Positions 35,461 through 43,677 of a DNA stretch of 64,000 nt are shown one piece after another. Both the position numbers and the translations under genes were made by a program. Position 1 is the stretch's first letter, and every line of letters starts with the position of its first letter. The notes beneath the pieces were generated by a model, which ran no database searches, was not told where the DNA came from, and saw only the letters and a program-made list of their open reading frames with translations. The DNA is taken from the NCBI GenBank assembly GCA_023416955.1, contig JAEZGM010000019.1:124001-188000 (forward strand), written 5' to 3'. Origin of the DNA: Bacillota bacterium. GTDB lineage: Bacteria; Bacillota; Clostridia; Oscillospirales; Acutalibacteraceae.

Positions 35461-36666
35461 GAACATCACATATGGAATCAAATTAATACGATTTTGAATG
35501 AGAATCCAGGTGTTGTACAGGAATCCAATTAAGATCACTGCGCCGGTTGCGTAATAATAAATGTATCGGTGCATATTGACCTGGCTCTTTGCCTGACGGC
35601 GTTCCTGAAGCGCTTTTTTCTTTTGCGCCTTGTCTTTGTATCCCTTTAGGTTTTCTGAGCCGGTGAATGCATCTGCTTGTACGCTTTCTACGCCAACGCT
35701 GGCCAGAAGCTCGGGAATCAGCAGAACGACAGTCGTAAAGAACATCATACCAAAGCGCTGGAACAGGAAGTGCTGGCAGGTCATGATGTACAGCAAGCCG
35801 GAATAAACCGATAAATTGATTAGCACTACATTTTTTGAGTCGCGCTTGAGGATAAAGTTCTTTAAAATCAGAATGGTAACTGTGGTGATGACCGGAATGG
35901 CAGCCGTCTGCCAGTCCCGGCCATTCATGTAGTACAGGCCTTCCTGTGTAGCGTAATACTGATATACATATTTTGTAATCAGATGAAACAAAGGCCATGA
36001 AAGAGCCATTACAAGGGCGGTGAGCCCAGCATATGTGGTCAATGATTTCCAATTTATTTTGATATGGGCAATAAAGTAAATCGGAATCATGATAATGGTT
36101 GCTTTGTGGAAGCTGACAGCCAGTAAAACAATCAGAATATAGGGGAGCAGCTTTTTTTCCTTTAAGAAGTGTATCGCAAACAGAAAGATGGAAATTGCAA
36201 TGGATTGGCGCAGAAAACTAAGCGAATTGCCAAAGAAGCCAAAGCTCGCAAATACGAACATGCCTGCCCAGGGGATAGGGGAATATTTATAGAGCGCAAG
36301 GGCCGTCAAGCCGACAGTCAGCACGGAGACGAACAGCATGAAAATATGTACGTCACCGGTAAATAAAGAGACAAAGTAGTTTAAAAGACTGTAGCCGGGT
36401 TCCACCCGGTATCCGTTTGCACTGCTGATCAGAAACGACCAGCCGCCGTTCCGAACCTGAGTGAAATAGTCGGCGTATTGCTTGTAGTCGATTCCCACGG
36501 TTCCTGCCCGCAGATAAGACATCGCAATCATTGCAACCGAGACAATAATGAGAAAGACCGCGTTGTTTCGCCTGTTTTTCTTGATTTCGCATATACAAAT
36601 TCCAAGAATAAGAATGAATAATAGCAATAAATTATAGGCTAACATAGCTAACCAACTTTCTAACAT
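35458..36666 (-). CDS. EpsG-family polysaccharide polymerase-like membrane protein
   Basis: This 402-residue membrane protein has about ten to eleven helices. The pattern RAGTVGIDYKQYADYF, EPGYSLLNYFVSLFTGD and FLRQSIAISIFLFAI followed by SFHKATIIMIPIYF is characteristic of EpsG-like proteins, which polymerise or assist export of exopolysaccharide repeat units. A cytoplasmic loop near the C terminus is Lys/Arg/Gln-rich. The stop codon lies within the terminal inverted repeat of a MITE, so the original C terminus may have been altered. It is divergent from the priming sugar transferase at 36819. The start may be ATG 36666 or the ATG seven codons in; neither has a strong ribosome binding site. 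Confidence 0.85.
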   Translation of the reverse strand: MLESWLAMLAYNLLLLFILILGICICEIKKNRRNNAVFLIIVSVAMIAMSYLRAGTVGIDYKQYADYFTQVRNGGWSFLISSANGYRVEPGYSLLNYFVSLFTGDVHIFMLFVSVLTVGLTALALYKYSPIPWAGMFVFASFGFFGNSLSFLRQSIAISIFLFAIHFLKEKKLLPYILIVLLAVSFHKATIIMIPIYFIAHIKINWKSLTTYAGLTALVMALSWPLFHLITKYVYQYYATQEGLYYMNGRDWQTAAIPVITTVTILILKNFILKRDSKNVVLINLSVYSGLLYIMTCQHFLFQRFGMMFFTTVVLLIPELLASVGVESVQADAFTGSENLKGYKDKAQKKKALQERRQAKSQVNMHRYIYYYATGAVILIGFLYNTWILIQNRINLIPYVMF

Positions 36667-36687
36667 TTTGATTCAGTTCAGATTTTT

Positions 36688-36716
36688 ATTATAGCAGTTA
36701 CCATGACAACATACAA
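36688..36716 (-). promoter_or_regulatory. Promoter of the EpsG-like gene
   Basis: On the minus strand TTGTAT (36716-36711) and TATAAT (36693-36688) are 17 bp apart. Confidence 0.65.
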
Positions 36717-36755
36717 CAATATCCAAGTAATTTTACTTTTATTTCCGAATTAATC

Positions 36756-36784
36756 TTGCGGATAAGATTAGACTACCCTATAAT
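36756..36784 (+). promoter_or_regulatory. Promoter of the sugar transferase gene
   Basis: TTGCGG at 36756-36761 and TATAAT at 36779-36784 are 17 bp apart, about 35 bp before the start codon. It is divergent from the EpsG-like promoter with about 40 bp between the -35 boxes. Confidence 0.7.
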
Positions 36785-36818
36785 AGAAATGATGTAAAAT
36801 GAAAATCGGGGATAAATT

Positions 36819-38216
36819 ATGATTAAGGAAAATCAGAAAATACTGAACGCTTTGTTGGCGATCATTGATGGCGGAATTTGTATATTGTCAATGGTGCTTG
36901 CTTTTTTGTTGCATTTTATGAATTACAGCGGCAGCTTCTACATCAGTTTGAACTATTACATTAATTTAATGGTTTATATTGTTCCTGTATATTTCCTGCT
37001 GTACCACTATTTCGACCTTCACGACTCCTTTCGGCACAAATCTTTAATTTCAGAAATAGGAAAGATTGTTCAATCCAATTTTATCGGTGTCATTTTTATT
37101 TTTGTCTTGGTGTTTTTCTTAAAGGAAGTTCACACCTCCAGAATGGTGGTTTTGCTTTTCGGTGTGATCAACATTGTGCTGTCGTCTTTGTGCCGCTTCG
37201 CCCTGCGTAAGCTGTTAAGACGTATGAGGGCAAAAGGTTATAACATGAAGCATCTGCTTCTGGTGGGCTGGAATGAGGTTTCCACTGAGTTTTATGATAA
37301 GGTGGCCGGCAACCGGAATCTGGGCTATGATTTTGTGGGCTACGTCGACCATAGTAAGGCATATACGGCTGGCAGGAGCATTGCCTATGCGGGCGGCTTT
37401 AGTACCCTGCCTTCGCTGCTCAATCAGAAAGGAATCGATGAAGTCATTATTTCGTTGGAATACAGTGAGTTTTCGGAGCTTGGCGCTATTATTGAAGCCT
37501 GTGAAAAAGCCGGCGTCAAGTCTAATTTACTTCCGTTTTATACGAAATATCTGCCGACAAAGCCATATATTGATGAAATTGAGGGAATGCCCTTAATTAA
37601 CATACGGAAGATTCCGCTCGACAATATGCTGAACAGCTTCAGTAAACGGGCGTTTGATGTTTTGGGTTCATCGATTTTACTGATTGCGCTCTCGCCGTTA
37701 ATGTTAATTACGGCAATCGGAGTGAAGCTTACTTCCCTGGGGCCGGTTATCTACAAGCAGGAGCGAATCGGCAGGAACAAGCGCCCGTTCAATATGTATA
37801 AGTTTCGTTCCATGAAGGTGGACGACGGAAGTTCGGATATGACCACATGGGGCACCAAGAACGACGACCGCCGCACGAAATTCGGCTCGCTGATCCGCAA
37901 GTGCAGCATTGATGAACTGCCGCAGCTCTTCAATGTGCTGAAAGGAGATATGAGCCTCGTGGGTCCGCGGCCGGAACGCCCGTTTTTTGTGGACAAGTTC
38001 AGAGAGGACATTCCTCTTTATATGCTGAAGCATCTTGTCCGGCCCGGAATTACGGGCTGGGCGCAGGTGAACGGCTGGCGCGGTGATACATCAATTGACG
38101 AACGCATCAAGTGCGATATTTATTACATTGAGAATTGGACTTTCCTGCTGGATATCAAAATTCTCTTACTGACGGTTTTTAAGGGCTTCCTTAATCAGAG
38201 CGAGGAATTGCAGTAA
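36819..38216 (+). CDS. Exopolysaccharide priming sugar transferase (undecaprenyl-phosphate type)
   Basis: This enzyme transfers a sugar phosphate to undecaprenyl phosphate, the first membrane step of exopolysaccharide assembly. The 465-residue protein has four N-terminal helices (about 10-130), a central nucleotide-binding-like domain (about 140-250), one more membrane segment and the C-terminal bacterial sugar transferase domain. The last carries KRAFDVLGSSILL, IGRNKRPFNMYKFRSM, DELPQLFNVLKGDMSLVGPRP and PGITGWAQVNGWRGDT. This is the WcaJ/WbaP/CpsE architecture. Together with the divergent EpsG-like gene it forms a minimal pair; no other glycosyltransferase genes are nearby, so the rest of the pathway must be elsewhere. 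Confidence 0.93.
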   Translation: MIKENQKILNALLAIIDGGICILSMVLAFLLHFMNYSGSFYISLNYYINLMVYIVPVYFLLYHYFDLHDSFRHKSLISEIGKIVQSNFIGVIFIFVLVFFLKEVHTSRMVVLLFGVINIVLSSLCRFALRKLLRRMRAKGYNMKHLLLVGWNEVSTEFYDKVAGNRNLGYDFVGYVDHSKAYTAGRSIAYAGGFSTLPSLLNQKGIDEVIISLEYSEFSELGAIIEACEKAGVKSNLLPFYTKYLPTKPYIDEIEGMPLINIRKIPLDNMLNSFSKRAFDVLGSSILLIALSPLMLITAIGVKLTSLGPVIYKQERIGRNKRPFNMYKFRSMKVDDGSSDMTTWGTKNDDRRTKFGSLIRKCSIDELPQLFNVLKGDMSLVGPRPERPFFVDKFREDIPLYMLKHLVRPGITGWAQVNGWRGDTSIDERIKCDIYYIENWTFLLDIKILLLTVFKGFLNQSEELQ

Positions 38217-38398
38217 GACGCGGATCAGATGAGTTAAAAGAATATATTGACCCGGTTACGGATAGTAAGGAAACCAAGGCGTCATAATACCCCTTAAGGG
38301 CTTACCTGAAACTCCAATGCAGTTGGCAGACCTTTTCGGGCACCCATTAGAGGTATTGTTCGTAATATGCTCTTCTAGGGATTTGACTTGTATGTGTT

Positions 38399-38469
38399 TA
38401 TAGTCAGTTAATTTGAAAACAAGACCAATCTCCATTTTCTTGGATGTTCTCTAAAGTGAACTGACTATA
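38399..38469. repeat. TATAGTCAGTT palindromic repeat, copy 3 (71 bp)
   Basis: It runs from TATAGTCAGTTAATTTGAAA to AAGTGAACTGACTATA, so both ends are exact inverted repeats of TATAGTCAGTT. It is a near reverse complement of copy 4 at 50958, with the shared core CATCCAAGA and GATTGGT. It lies in the spacer between the sugar transferase and the convergent oxidoreductase gene. The rest of that spacer (38217-38398) shows no gene that I can support. Confidence 0.72.
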
Positions 38470-38498
38470 AACAAGACGGATTACCTGTATGACTTGGT

Positions 38499-41400
38499 TC
38501 ATTCCTGATTTTCCGCAAGGCGGCGATACTGCCTGTGTTTGGCGCTGACGCTCTGGCGCTCCGCATCAAGCAGAATTTTGGCCTGCTCCGGGAAAGTCCT
38601 GTGCAGCGAAGAAAAGCGCACTTCACCCATCAGAAAATCATCCAGAGGCAGAGTGGGTTCTTTTGAATCCAGTACGAAAGGATTTTTCCCCTCGCTTTTG
38701 CGCCTTGGGTCATAATGGTACAGGGACCAGTATCCGCTCGTTACAGCTTCTTTCATCTCCATTGGAGCATAGGACATACCTTTGACAATGCCATGCGAAA
38801 TGCACGGGGCATAGGCGATAATCAGTGACGGCCCGCGGTAGGATTCCGCTTCCTTCAGCACCTTCAAAAGCTGAGCCGGGTCGGCACCCATGGATACCTG
38901 AGCCACATAAATACTGCCGTAGGACATGACCATGGCCCCGAGATCCTTTTTCGCGGTCTTTTTGCCCGACGCCGCAAACTGCGCCACCGCGCCGACGGGC
39001 GTCGCCTTGGAAGACTGCCCGCCGGTATTGGAGTATACTTCCGTATCGACAACGAGAATGTTGACGTCCTCACCGGATGCCAGAACATGGTCAAGCCCGC
39101 CGAAACCGATGTCATAGGCCCAGCCGTCCCCGCCGTACATCCACATGCTCTTTTTTGTGAGGTGGTCTTCACTGCGCAGAATTTCTTCGCGCAGCGCGCG
39201 GTCGCTTTCCGCCCGGTTTGCCTTCAGCGCTTCTATGACGCTTTCGCTGCGCGCGCGGGAGCCCTCCGCTTCATCGTAACCCTTAATCCATGCTTCAAGT
39301 GCGGCTTTTAAGGCAGTGTCTTCCGTTTGTGCCAGCAGCGCCCTGACAGACAGTAACAGGCGTTCCCGCTGCTGTTTCACCGCAAGGCACATGCCGAGTG
39401 AAAATTCCGCGTTGTTTTCGAACAGAGAATTGGAGAACGCGGGCCCATGACCCAGCCGGTTTTTGGTGTACGGTACGGAAGGCGCGGCGGCGCCCCATGC
39501 CTGAGAACAGCCGGTGGCGTTCGCAAGGTACATCCGGTCGCCGAACAGCTGGGTCAGCAGCTTCATATACGGAGTTTCGCCACAGCCCGCGCACGCGCCG
39601 GAAAATTCCAGAAGCGGCTGCTCAAACTGGCTTCCCTTTACGGTAAATGCATTGAGCGGATTCTCTTTTTCAGACAGAGTAAGCGAATATTCCCAGTGCA
39701 CCGCTTCGCCGCGCTGCGTGTCAAGCGGCTGCATGACGAGTGCTTTCTCCTTGGACGGGCAAATCTGCGCGCAGATGCCGCAGCCTGTGCAGTCCAGCGG
39801 GTCGGTCTGAATGCGCAGTGTGTATTTGTCTTTTATGGCTCCCGCCGCGGGAATCGTCCGGTAGGATTCCGGGGCATTTTCCAGCTCTGTGTGATTCAGC
39901 AGGAACGGGCGAATCGCGGCGTGGGGGCAGTAGAACGAGCAAAGATTGCACTGAATGCAGTGCTCCGGTTTCCATTCGGGAACTTGTACGGCGACACCGC
40001 GTTTTTCATATTTAGAAGTTCCCAGCGGCAGGGTACCGTCCGCCATTTTGGCAAACGTGCTTACAGGTAAGTCATCGCCCTTCAGCGCATTGACGGGGAA
40101 CAACACGTTTTTCACAAATTCGGGGTAGCTTTCAGTCGGAACCGCCTCTGTGTCCGTAGCGGCTTTCCAGCCTTCAGGAACCGTGACGGAAACAATTTCC
40201 TCAGCACCGCGGTCAACGGCGGCGTAGTTCATTTCCAAAACACAGCTGCCCTTGTGGCGGTAAGCATCAAAGATGTTTTTCTTCATCTGTTCCTTGGCGG
40301 TCTCGATCGGAAGAATGCCGGTGAGCCGGAAAAACGCTGCCTGCAAAACGGTGTTGATGCGAGTTCCCAACCCGAGCTCCGATGCGATTCGGGTCGCGTC
40401 AATGGTATAAAAATGAATGCTTTTTTGGGCGATTTCACGCTTTACGGCGGCGGGAAGATGCTCTTCCAGCTCTCGCGTGCTCCAGCCACAGTTTAAAAGA
40501 AATGTGCCGCCCACTTTTACTTCGGACAAAATATCGTACTTTTCAACATAAGTGGAGTTGTGGCAGGCGACGAAATCAGCCTGCGTAATCAGGTAGGCGG
40601 AGCGAATCGGCTCGGCGCTTGCGCGCAGGTGGGATTTTGTAACGCCCCCCGATTTTTTTGCGTCATATTCAAAATAGGCTTGTACATATTGATCGGTGCA
40701 GTCGCCGATGATTTTGACGGAACTATGATTTGCGCCGACGGTTCCGTCGGAGCCGAAGCCCCAAAATTTACAGCTGATCGCGTCGGCGTTTCCGGTGTTT
40801 TCCGGCGCGCCCACAGGAATGGAGTGGTGCGTCACGTCGTCGTTGATTCCCACGGTAAAGTGATTCATCGGTTCGGCGCGTGTCATGTTGTCAAAAACAG
40901 CAATGAGCTGAGCGGGAGTGACGTCCTTTGACGAAAGCCCGTACCGTCCGGCATAAATCTTCGGGCGGCGCTCACTGTTTACGAGCGCAGTGCAAATATC
41001 CTCATACAGCGGTTCACCCAGCGAGCCCGGTTCCTTCGTGCGGTCAAGAACGGTGACAATTTTTACCGACTGCGGCAGCTCGCGCAGAAAATGCGCGACA
41101 GAAAACGGACGGAACAAATGCACCTGAAGAAAGCCCACTTTTTCTCCTTTGGAGCGGAGGAAGTCCACCGTCTCCTCCATCGTGCCGCTGACGGAGCCCA
41201 TTGCTACAATGACACGTTCAGCGTCCGGCGCACCGTAATAGTTAAACAGACCGTAATTCCGCCCGGTCAGGCGGTTGATTTCATTCAGATATTTCTCAAC
41301 GATTTCCGGCAGCGCCTCATAATACGGATTTGCCGCTTCGCGCGCCTGGAAAAAAATATCCGGGTTCTGCACGGTACTGCGCTGAATGGGGTGGTCAGGG

Positions 41401-42026
41401 TTCAGCGCGTTTTGCCGGAAAGCATGGAGCGCATCCTGATTGAGCAGGGGGCGCAGATCCTCGTAATCCAGAACCTCTACCTTCTGGAGCTCGTGGGAGG
41501 TGCGGAACCCGTCGAAGAAGTGCAGGAACGGTACGCGGCCTTCAATCGCGGCCAGATGCGCTACGGCGGCCAGATCCATCACTTCCTGCACGCTGCCGGA
41601 GGAAAGCATCGCGAAGCCGGTCTGGCGGCAGGCCATGACGTCGGAATGATCCCCAAAGATGGAAAACGCGTGTGTTCCCACGGTGCGCGAGCTGACGTGC
41701 AGCACGCCCGGAAGCAGTTCGCCGCTCAGCCGGTACATGGCGGGAATCATCAGCATCAATCCCTGTGAAGCGGTGTAGGAGGTGGTCAGCGCGCCGGATT
41801 CAAGCGAACCGTGCATTGCGCCGATTGCCCCGGCCTCGCTCTGCATTTCCACCAGACGAACCGGCTGACCGAACAGGTTTTTTCTGCCCTGAGCCGCCCA
41901 AACGTCCACGCGCTCCGCCATCGGGGAAGAAGGCGTAATGGGATAAATGGTAGAAATTTCAGTAAACGCATAGGAAATGTAGGCGGCGGCTTCGTTGCCG
42001 TCCATCACTTTAATTTCTTTTTTCAT
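38499..42026 (-). CDS. nifJ: Pyruvate:ferredoxin (flavodoxin) oxidoreductase
   Basis: This large homodimeric enzyme oxidises pyruvate to acetyl-CoA and CO2 and reduces ferredoxin, the central step of anaerobic fermentation. The single-chain form has 1175 residues. Visible domains are the N-terminal pyrimidine-binding domain (YAFTEISTIYPITPSSPMAE), the CoA-binding transketolase-C-like region, the gamma-type domain (GFGSDGTVGANHSSVKIIG), two 4Fe-4S clusters (CIQCNLCSFYCP and CTGCGICAQICP) and the C-terminal thiamine-diphosphate domain (CAGCGETPYMKLL, GDGWAYDIGFGGLDH, NTGGQSSKATP). The start is ATG 42026 with GGAG 9 bp upstream; a further in-frame ATG 14 codons earlier lacks a ribosome binding site. 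It appears to be a single-gene unit with its own promoter. Confidence 0.97.
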   Translation of the reverse strand: MKKEIKVMDGNEAAAYISYAFTEISTIYPITPSSPMAERVDVWAAQGRKNLFGQPVRLVEMQSEAGAIGAMHGSLESGALTTSYTASQGLMLMIPAMYRLSGELLPGVLHVSSRTVGTHAFSIFGDHSDVMACRQTGFAMLSSGSVQEVMDLAAVAHLAAIEGRVPFLHFFDGFRTSHELQKVEVLDYEDLRPLLNQDALHAFRQNALNPDHPIQRSTVQNPDIFFQAREAANPYYEALPEIVEKYLNEINRLTGRNYGLFNYYGAPDAERVIVAMGSVSGTMEETVDFLRSKGEKVGFLQVHLFRPFSVAHFLRELPQSVKIVTVLDRTKEPGSLGEPLYEDICTALVNSERRPKIYAGRYGLSSKDVTPAQLIAVFDNMTRAEPMNHFTVGINDDVTHHSIPVGAPENTGNADAISCKFWGFGSDGTVGANHSSVKIIGDCTDQYVQAYFEYDAKKSGGVTKSHLRASAEPIRSAYLITQADFVACHNSTYVEKYDILSEVKVGGTFLLNCGWSTRELEEHLPAAVKREIAQKSIHFYTIDATRIASELGLGTRINTVLQAAFFRLTGILPIETAKEQMKKNIFDAYRHKGSCVLEMNYAAVDRGAEEIVSVTVPEGWKAATDTEAVPTESYPEFVKNVLFPVNALKGDDLPVSTFAKMADGTLPLGTSKYEKRGVAVQVPEWKPEHCIQCNLCSFYCPHAAIRPFLLNHTELENAPESYRTIPAAGAIKDKYTLRIQTDPLDCTGCGICAQICPSKEKALVMQPLDTQRGEAVHWEYSLTLSEKENPLNAFTVKGSQFEQPLLEFSGACAGCGETPYMKLLTQLFGDRMYLANATGCSQAWGAAAPSVPYTKNRLGHGPAFSNSLFENNAEFSLGMCLAVKQQRERLLLSVRALLAQTEDTALKAALEAWIKGYDEAEGSRARSESVIEALKANRAESDRALREEILRSEDHLTKKSMWMYGGDGWAYDIGFGGLDHVLASGEDVNILVVDTEVYSNTGGQSSKATPVGAVAQFAASGKKTAKKDLGAMVMSYGSIYVAQVSMGADPAQLLKVLKEAESYRGPSLIIAYAPCISHGIVKGMSYAPMEMKEAVTSGYWSLYHYDPRRKSEGKNPFVLDSKEPTLPLDDFLMGEVRFSSLHRTFPEQAKILLDAERQSVSAKHRQYRRLAENQE

Positions 42027-42114
42027 CACAGCTGCTCCATTCTCATAAATATATTGCCGCATGCGCATAAAAAGTCAAATATAGTTATTAATATTACATC
42101 ATACGCTTTAAAAC

Positions 42115-42143
42115 ACTATATAACATTATAACCCGTGTGTCAA
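42115..42143 (-). promoter_or_regulatory. Promoter of the pyruvate:ferredoxin oxidoreductase gene
   Basis: On the minus strand TTGACA (42143-42138) and TATAGT (42120-42115) are 17 bp apart, giving a leader of about 80 nt. Confidence 0.75.
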
Positions 42144-42237
42144 TATTTATGAACCGCAATTTTCTGTGTTTCGTGCAAGAGAAAATAAGAGCGACGGCGC
42201 GCGTAAATATGCCGTATATTGGTATCAATCCAACAAG

Positions 42238-42282
42238 AAAAGGCTGCGTCCGTCCACTGTTGCGGGGCGGATGCAGCCTTTT
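42238..42282. terminator. Terminator after the AraC-type regulator gene
   Basis: AAAAGGCTGCGTCCG pairs with CGGATGCAGCCTTTT (one mismatch), with T-rich ends on both strands. It separates the AraC-type gene from the oxidoreductase promoter on the minus strand. Confidence 0.8.
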
Positions 42283-42311
42283 AAAGTCGGATCAATTTTT
42301 CATGGCTGTGT

Positions 42312-43178
42312 TTATGATTGGGACTTTTTTACCACGGGAATCCATACATAGCTTCTGTAATCCGCAGCCGACATGTCGCCCGGTTCATACACTTCAAGCT
42401 CCGGACCGTCAGCGTGCTCGTATTCGCTCGACGGGAACCACTCGGAAAATATGCGCTTCCATACGTCCTGAATCGCGCCGGGTATTGGGCCCACCGCTTC
42501 AAATATCACCCAGGTCAGCTTCGGAATCGTCATGGTTTCCATACCCGCCGGAATTTCACCGCCGGTGTATGTGGAAGCGACATAATAGTCAAAGTCATCC
42601 TTCCCGAAGTTCGCGCAGATACCCATGATGCCCATCTCATCGACACCTAATTTTTCGAGTGTTTCATAGGTTCCGTCCCGACCGCATGCGGCGCAGAATT
42701 GGGGAATGATCCGGAAATTCTCACCGTTCTGATTGGGCACCCTGATTTTTTTACCGACGACGGTAAACGCCTCTTTTTCAATAAGTCTGTAATTCAATTC
42801 TTTATCCCCTTTCAATGTTACCTGAATAGAGAGCCTCCCGAAGGACCTGAGCTTCGCGCCCGGCGCGCGCGCCGCCGACGGCGAAATTCCGTGGAAACGC
42901 TGGAATGCCTTGGTAAACGATTCATGCGTTTCATAGCCGTATTTCATCGCAATATCAATAATCTTTGCATTGGAAAGCGACAGCTCCTGCCCGGCGAGAG
43001 TCAGCCGTCGGTTGCGCACGTATTCGCCCACGGTAATGCCTGTAAGCATATTGAACATGCGCATAAAATGAAAAGGCGAGTATCCGGCGGACTTTGCCGC
43101 TTCCTCAAAGTCTACTTGTTCCATAAGATGCGATTCCATATACGCAATCGCGTTTTGCATTCCCTGAATCCAGTCCAT
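42312..43178 (-). CDS. AraC-family regulator with GyrI-like effector domain
   Basis: This 288-residue transcription regulator has its AraC-type double helix-turn-helix at the N terminus (about residues 8-105), with AAKSAGYSPFHFMRMFNMLTG and IAMKYGYETHESFTKAFQRFHG. The C-terminal half (about 125-285) is a GyrI/SOUL-like small-molecule-binding domain, with YRLIEKEAFTVVGKKIRV at its start. This order is typical of SoxS/Rob-like regulators that sense hydrophobic or drug-like compounds. A direct target gene is not obvious here. Start ATG 43178 has GAGGGGG about 7 bp upstream. Confidence 0.9.
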   Translation of the reverse strand: MDWIQGMQNAIAYMESHLMEQVDFEEAAKSAGYSPFHFMRMFNMLTGITVGEYVRNRRLTLAGQELSLSNAKIIDIAMKYGYETHESFTKAFQRFHGISPSAARAPGAKLRSFGRLSIQVTLKGDKELNYRLIEKEAFTVVGKKIRVPNQNGENFRIIPQFCAACGRDGTYETLEKLGVDEMGIMGICANFGKDDFDYYVASTYTGGEIPAGMETMTIPKLTWVIFEAVGPIPGAIQDVWKRIFSEWFPSSEYEHADGPELEVYEPGDMSAADYRSYVWIPVVKKSQS

Positions 43179-43450
43179 AAAGAGCCCCCTCTTTCATTGC
43201 TATCATACCATGCGGGAAAAAAGATCTCCTGTTTTTTCTTGCTCTTATCTGACAGGCCGGCTTGACAGGATGATTTTTCCATTTTATCAATCATATCGCT
43301 TTTTTATTCTGTACACAAGGCAATCTCAAATTTTGTTTTAAAGCCGCTGATAAAAATTTTTAAAAAATTATATGACATATATAGTTTTTTAGATATAGAT
43401 ATAAATATTATAGCTAATTGGACAAGACTTTAAAAGCTGGTTGATTTGCA

Positions 43451-43485
43451 ATATTGTTAATCTCTACATGATAGATTAACAATAT
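43451..43485. repeat. 13-bp perfect inverted repeat upstream of the GH51 operon
   Basis: ATATTGTTAATCT (43451-43463) and AGATTAACAATAT (43473-43485) flank a 9-bp centre. It lies about 95 bp before the -35 box of the arabinoside operon. It could be a regulator binding site; no T tract follows, so a terminator is unlikely. Confidence 0.55.
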
Positions 43486-43578
43486 AATTAATCAAACTAT
43501 GTATAGTAAATCGCTGGATTAATCTATGTATTCAAAATGTACATAAAAATAACAAACTATAAGAAATTATTCAGCATA

Positions 43579-43607
43579 TTGACAAGTAAGCAAAACTGTA
43601 TTATCAT
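43579..43607 (+). promoter_or_regulatory. Promoter of the arabinoside operon
   Basis: TTGACA at 43579-43584 and TATCAT at 43602-43607 are 17 bp apart, about 70 bp before the GH51 start codon. Confidence 0.72.
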
Positions 43608-43677
43608 TACATTACAAAAAAGTTTATCGATTAAGTAACCTGTTAATACTTGACTGGAAATGGAGATGCGGCAGAAA

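Larger units (their letters stand above)
43179..43659. other. AT-rich regulatory region between divergent AraC and GH51 genes
   Basis: The region is about 480 bp, very AT-rich, with no gene that I can support. It contains a 13-bp inverted repeat (43451-43485) and the GH51 promoter (43579-43607), listed separately. Confidence 0.6.

Noticed and set aside
38217..38398. Small gene after the sugar transferase
   Set aside because: A frame of about 27 codons reads plausibly (ending at about 38287) but has no start codon or ribosome binding site, so it cannot be supported. It shares a 15-bp string (TGCAGTTGGCAGACC) with 57-71, probably by chance or from an unrelated short repeat.
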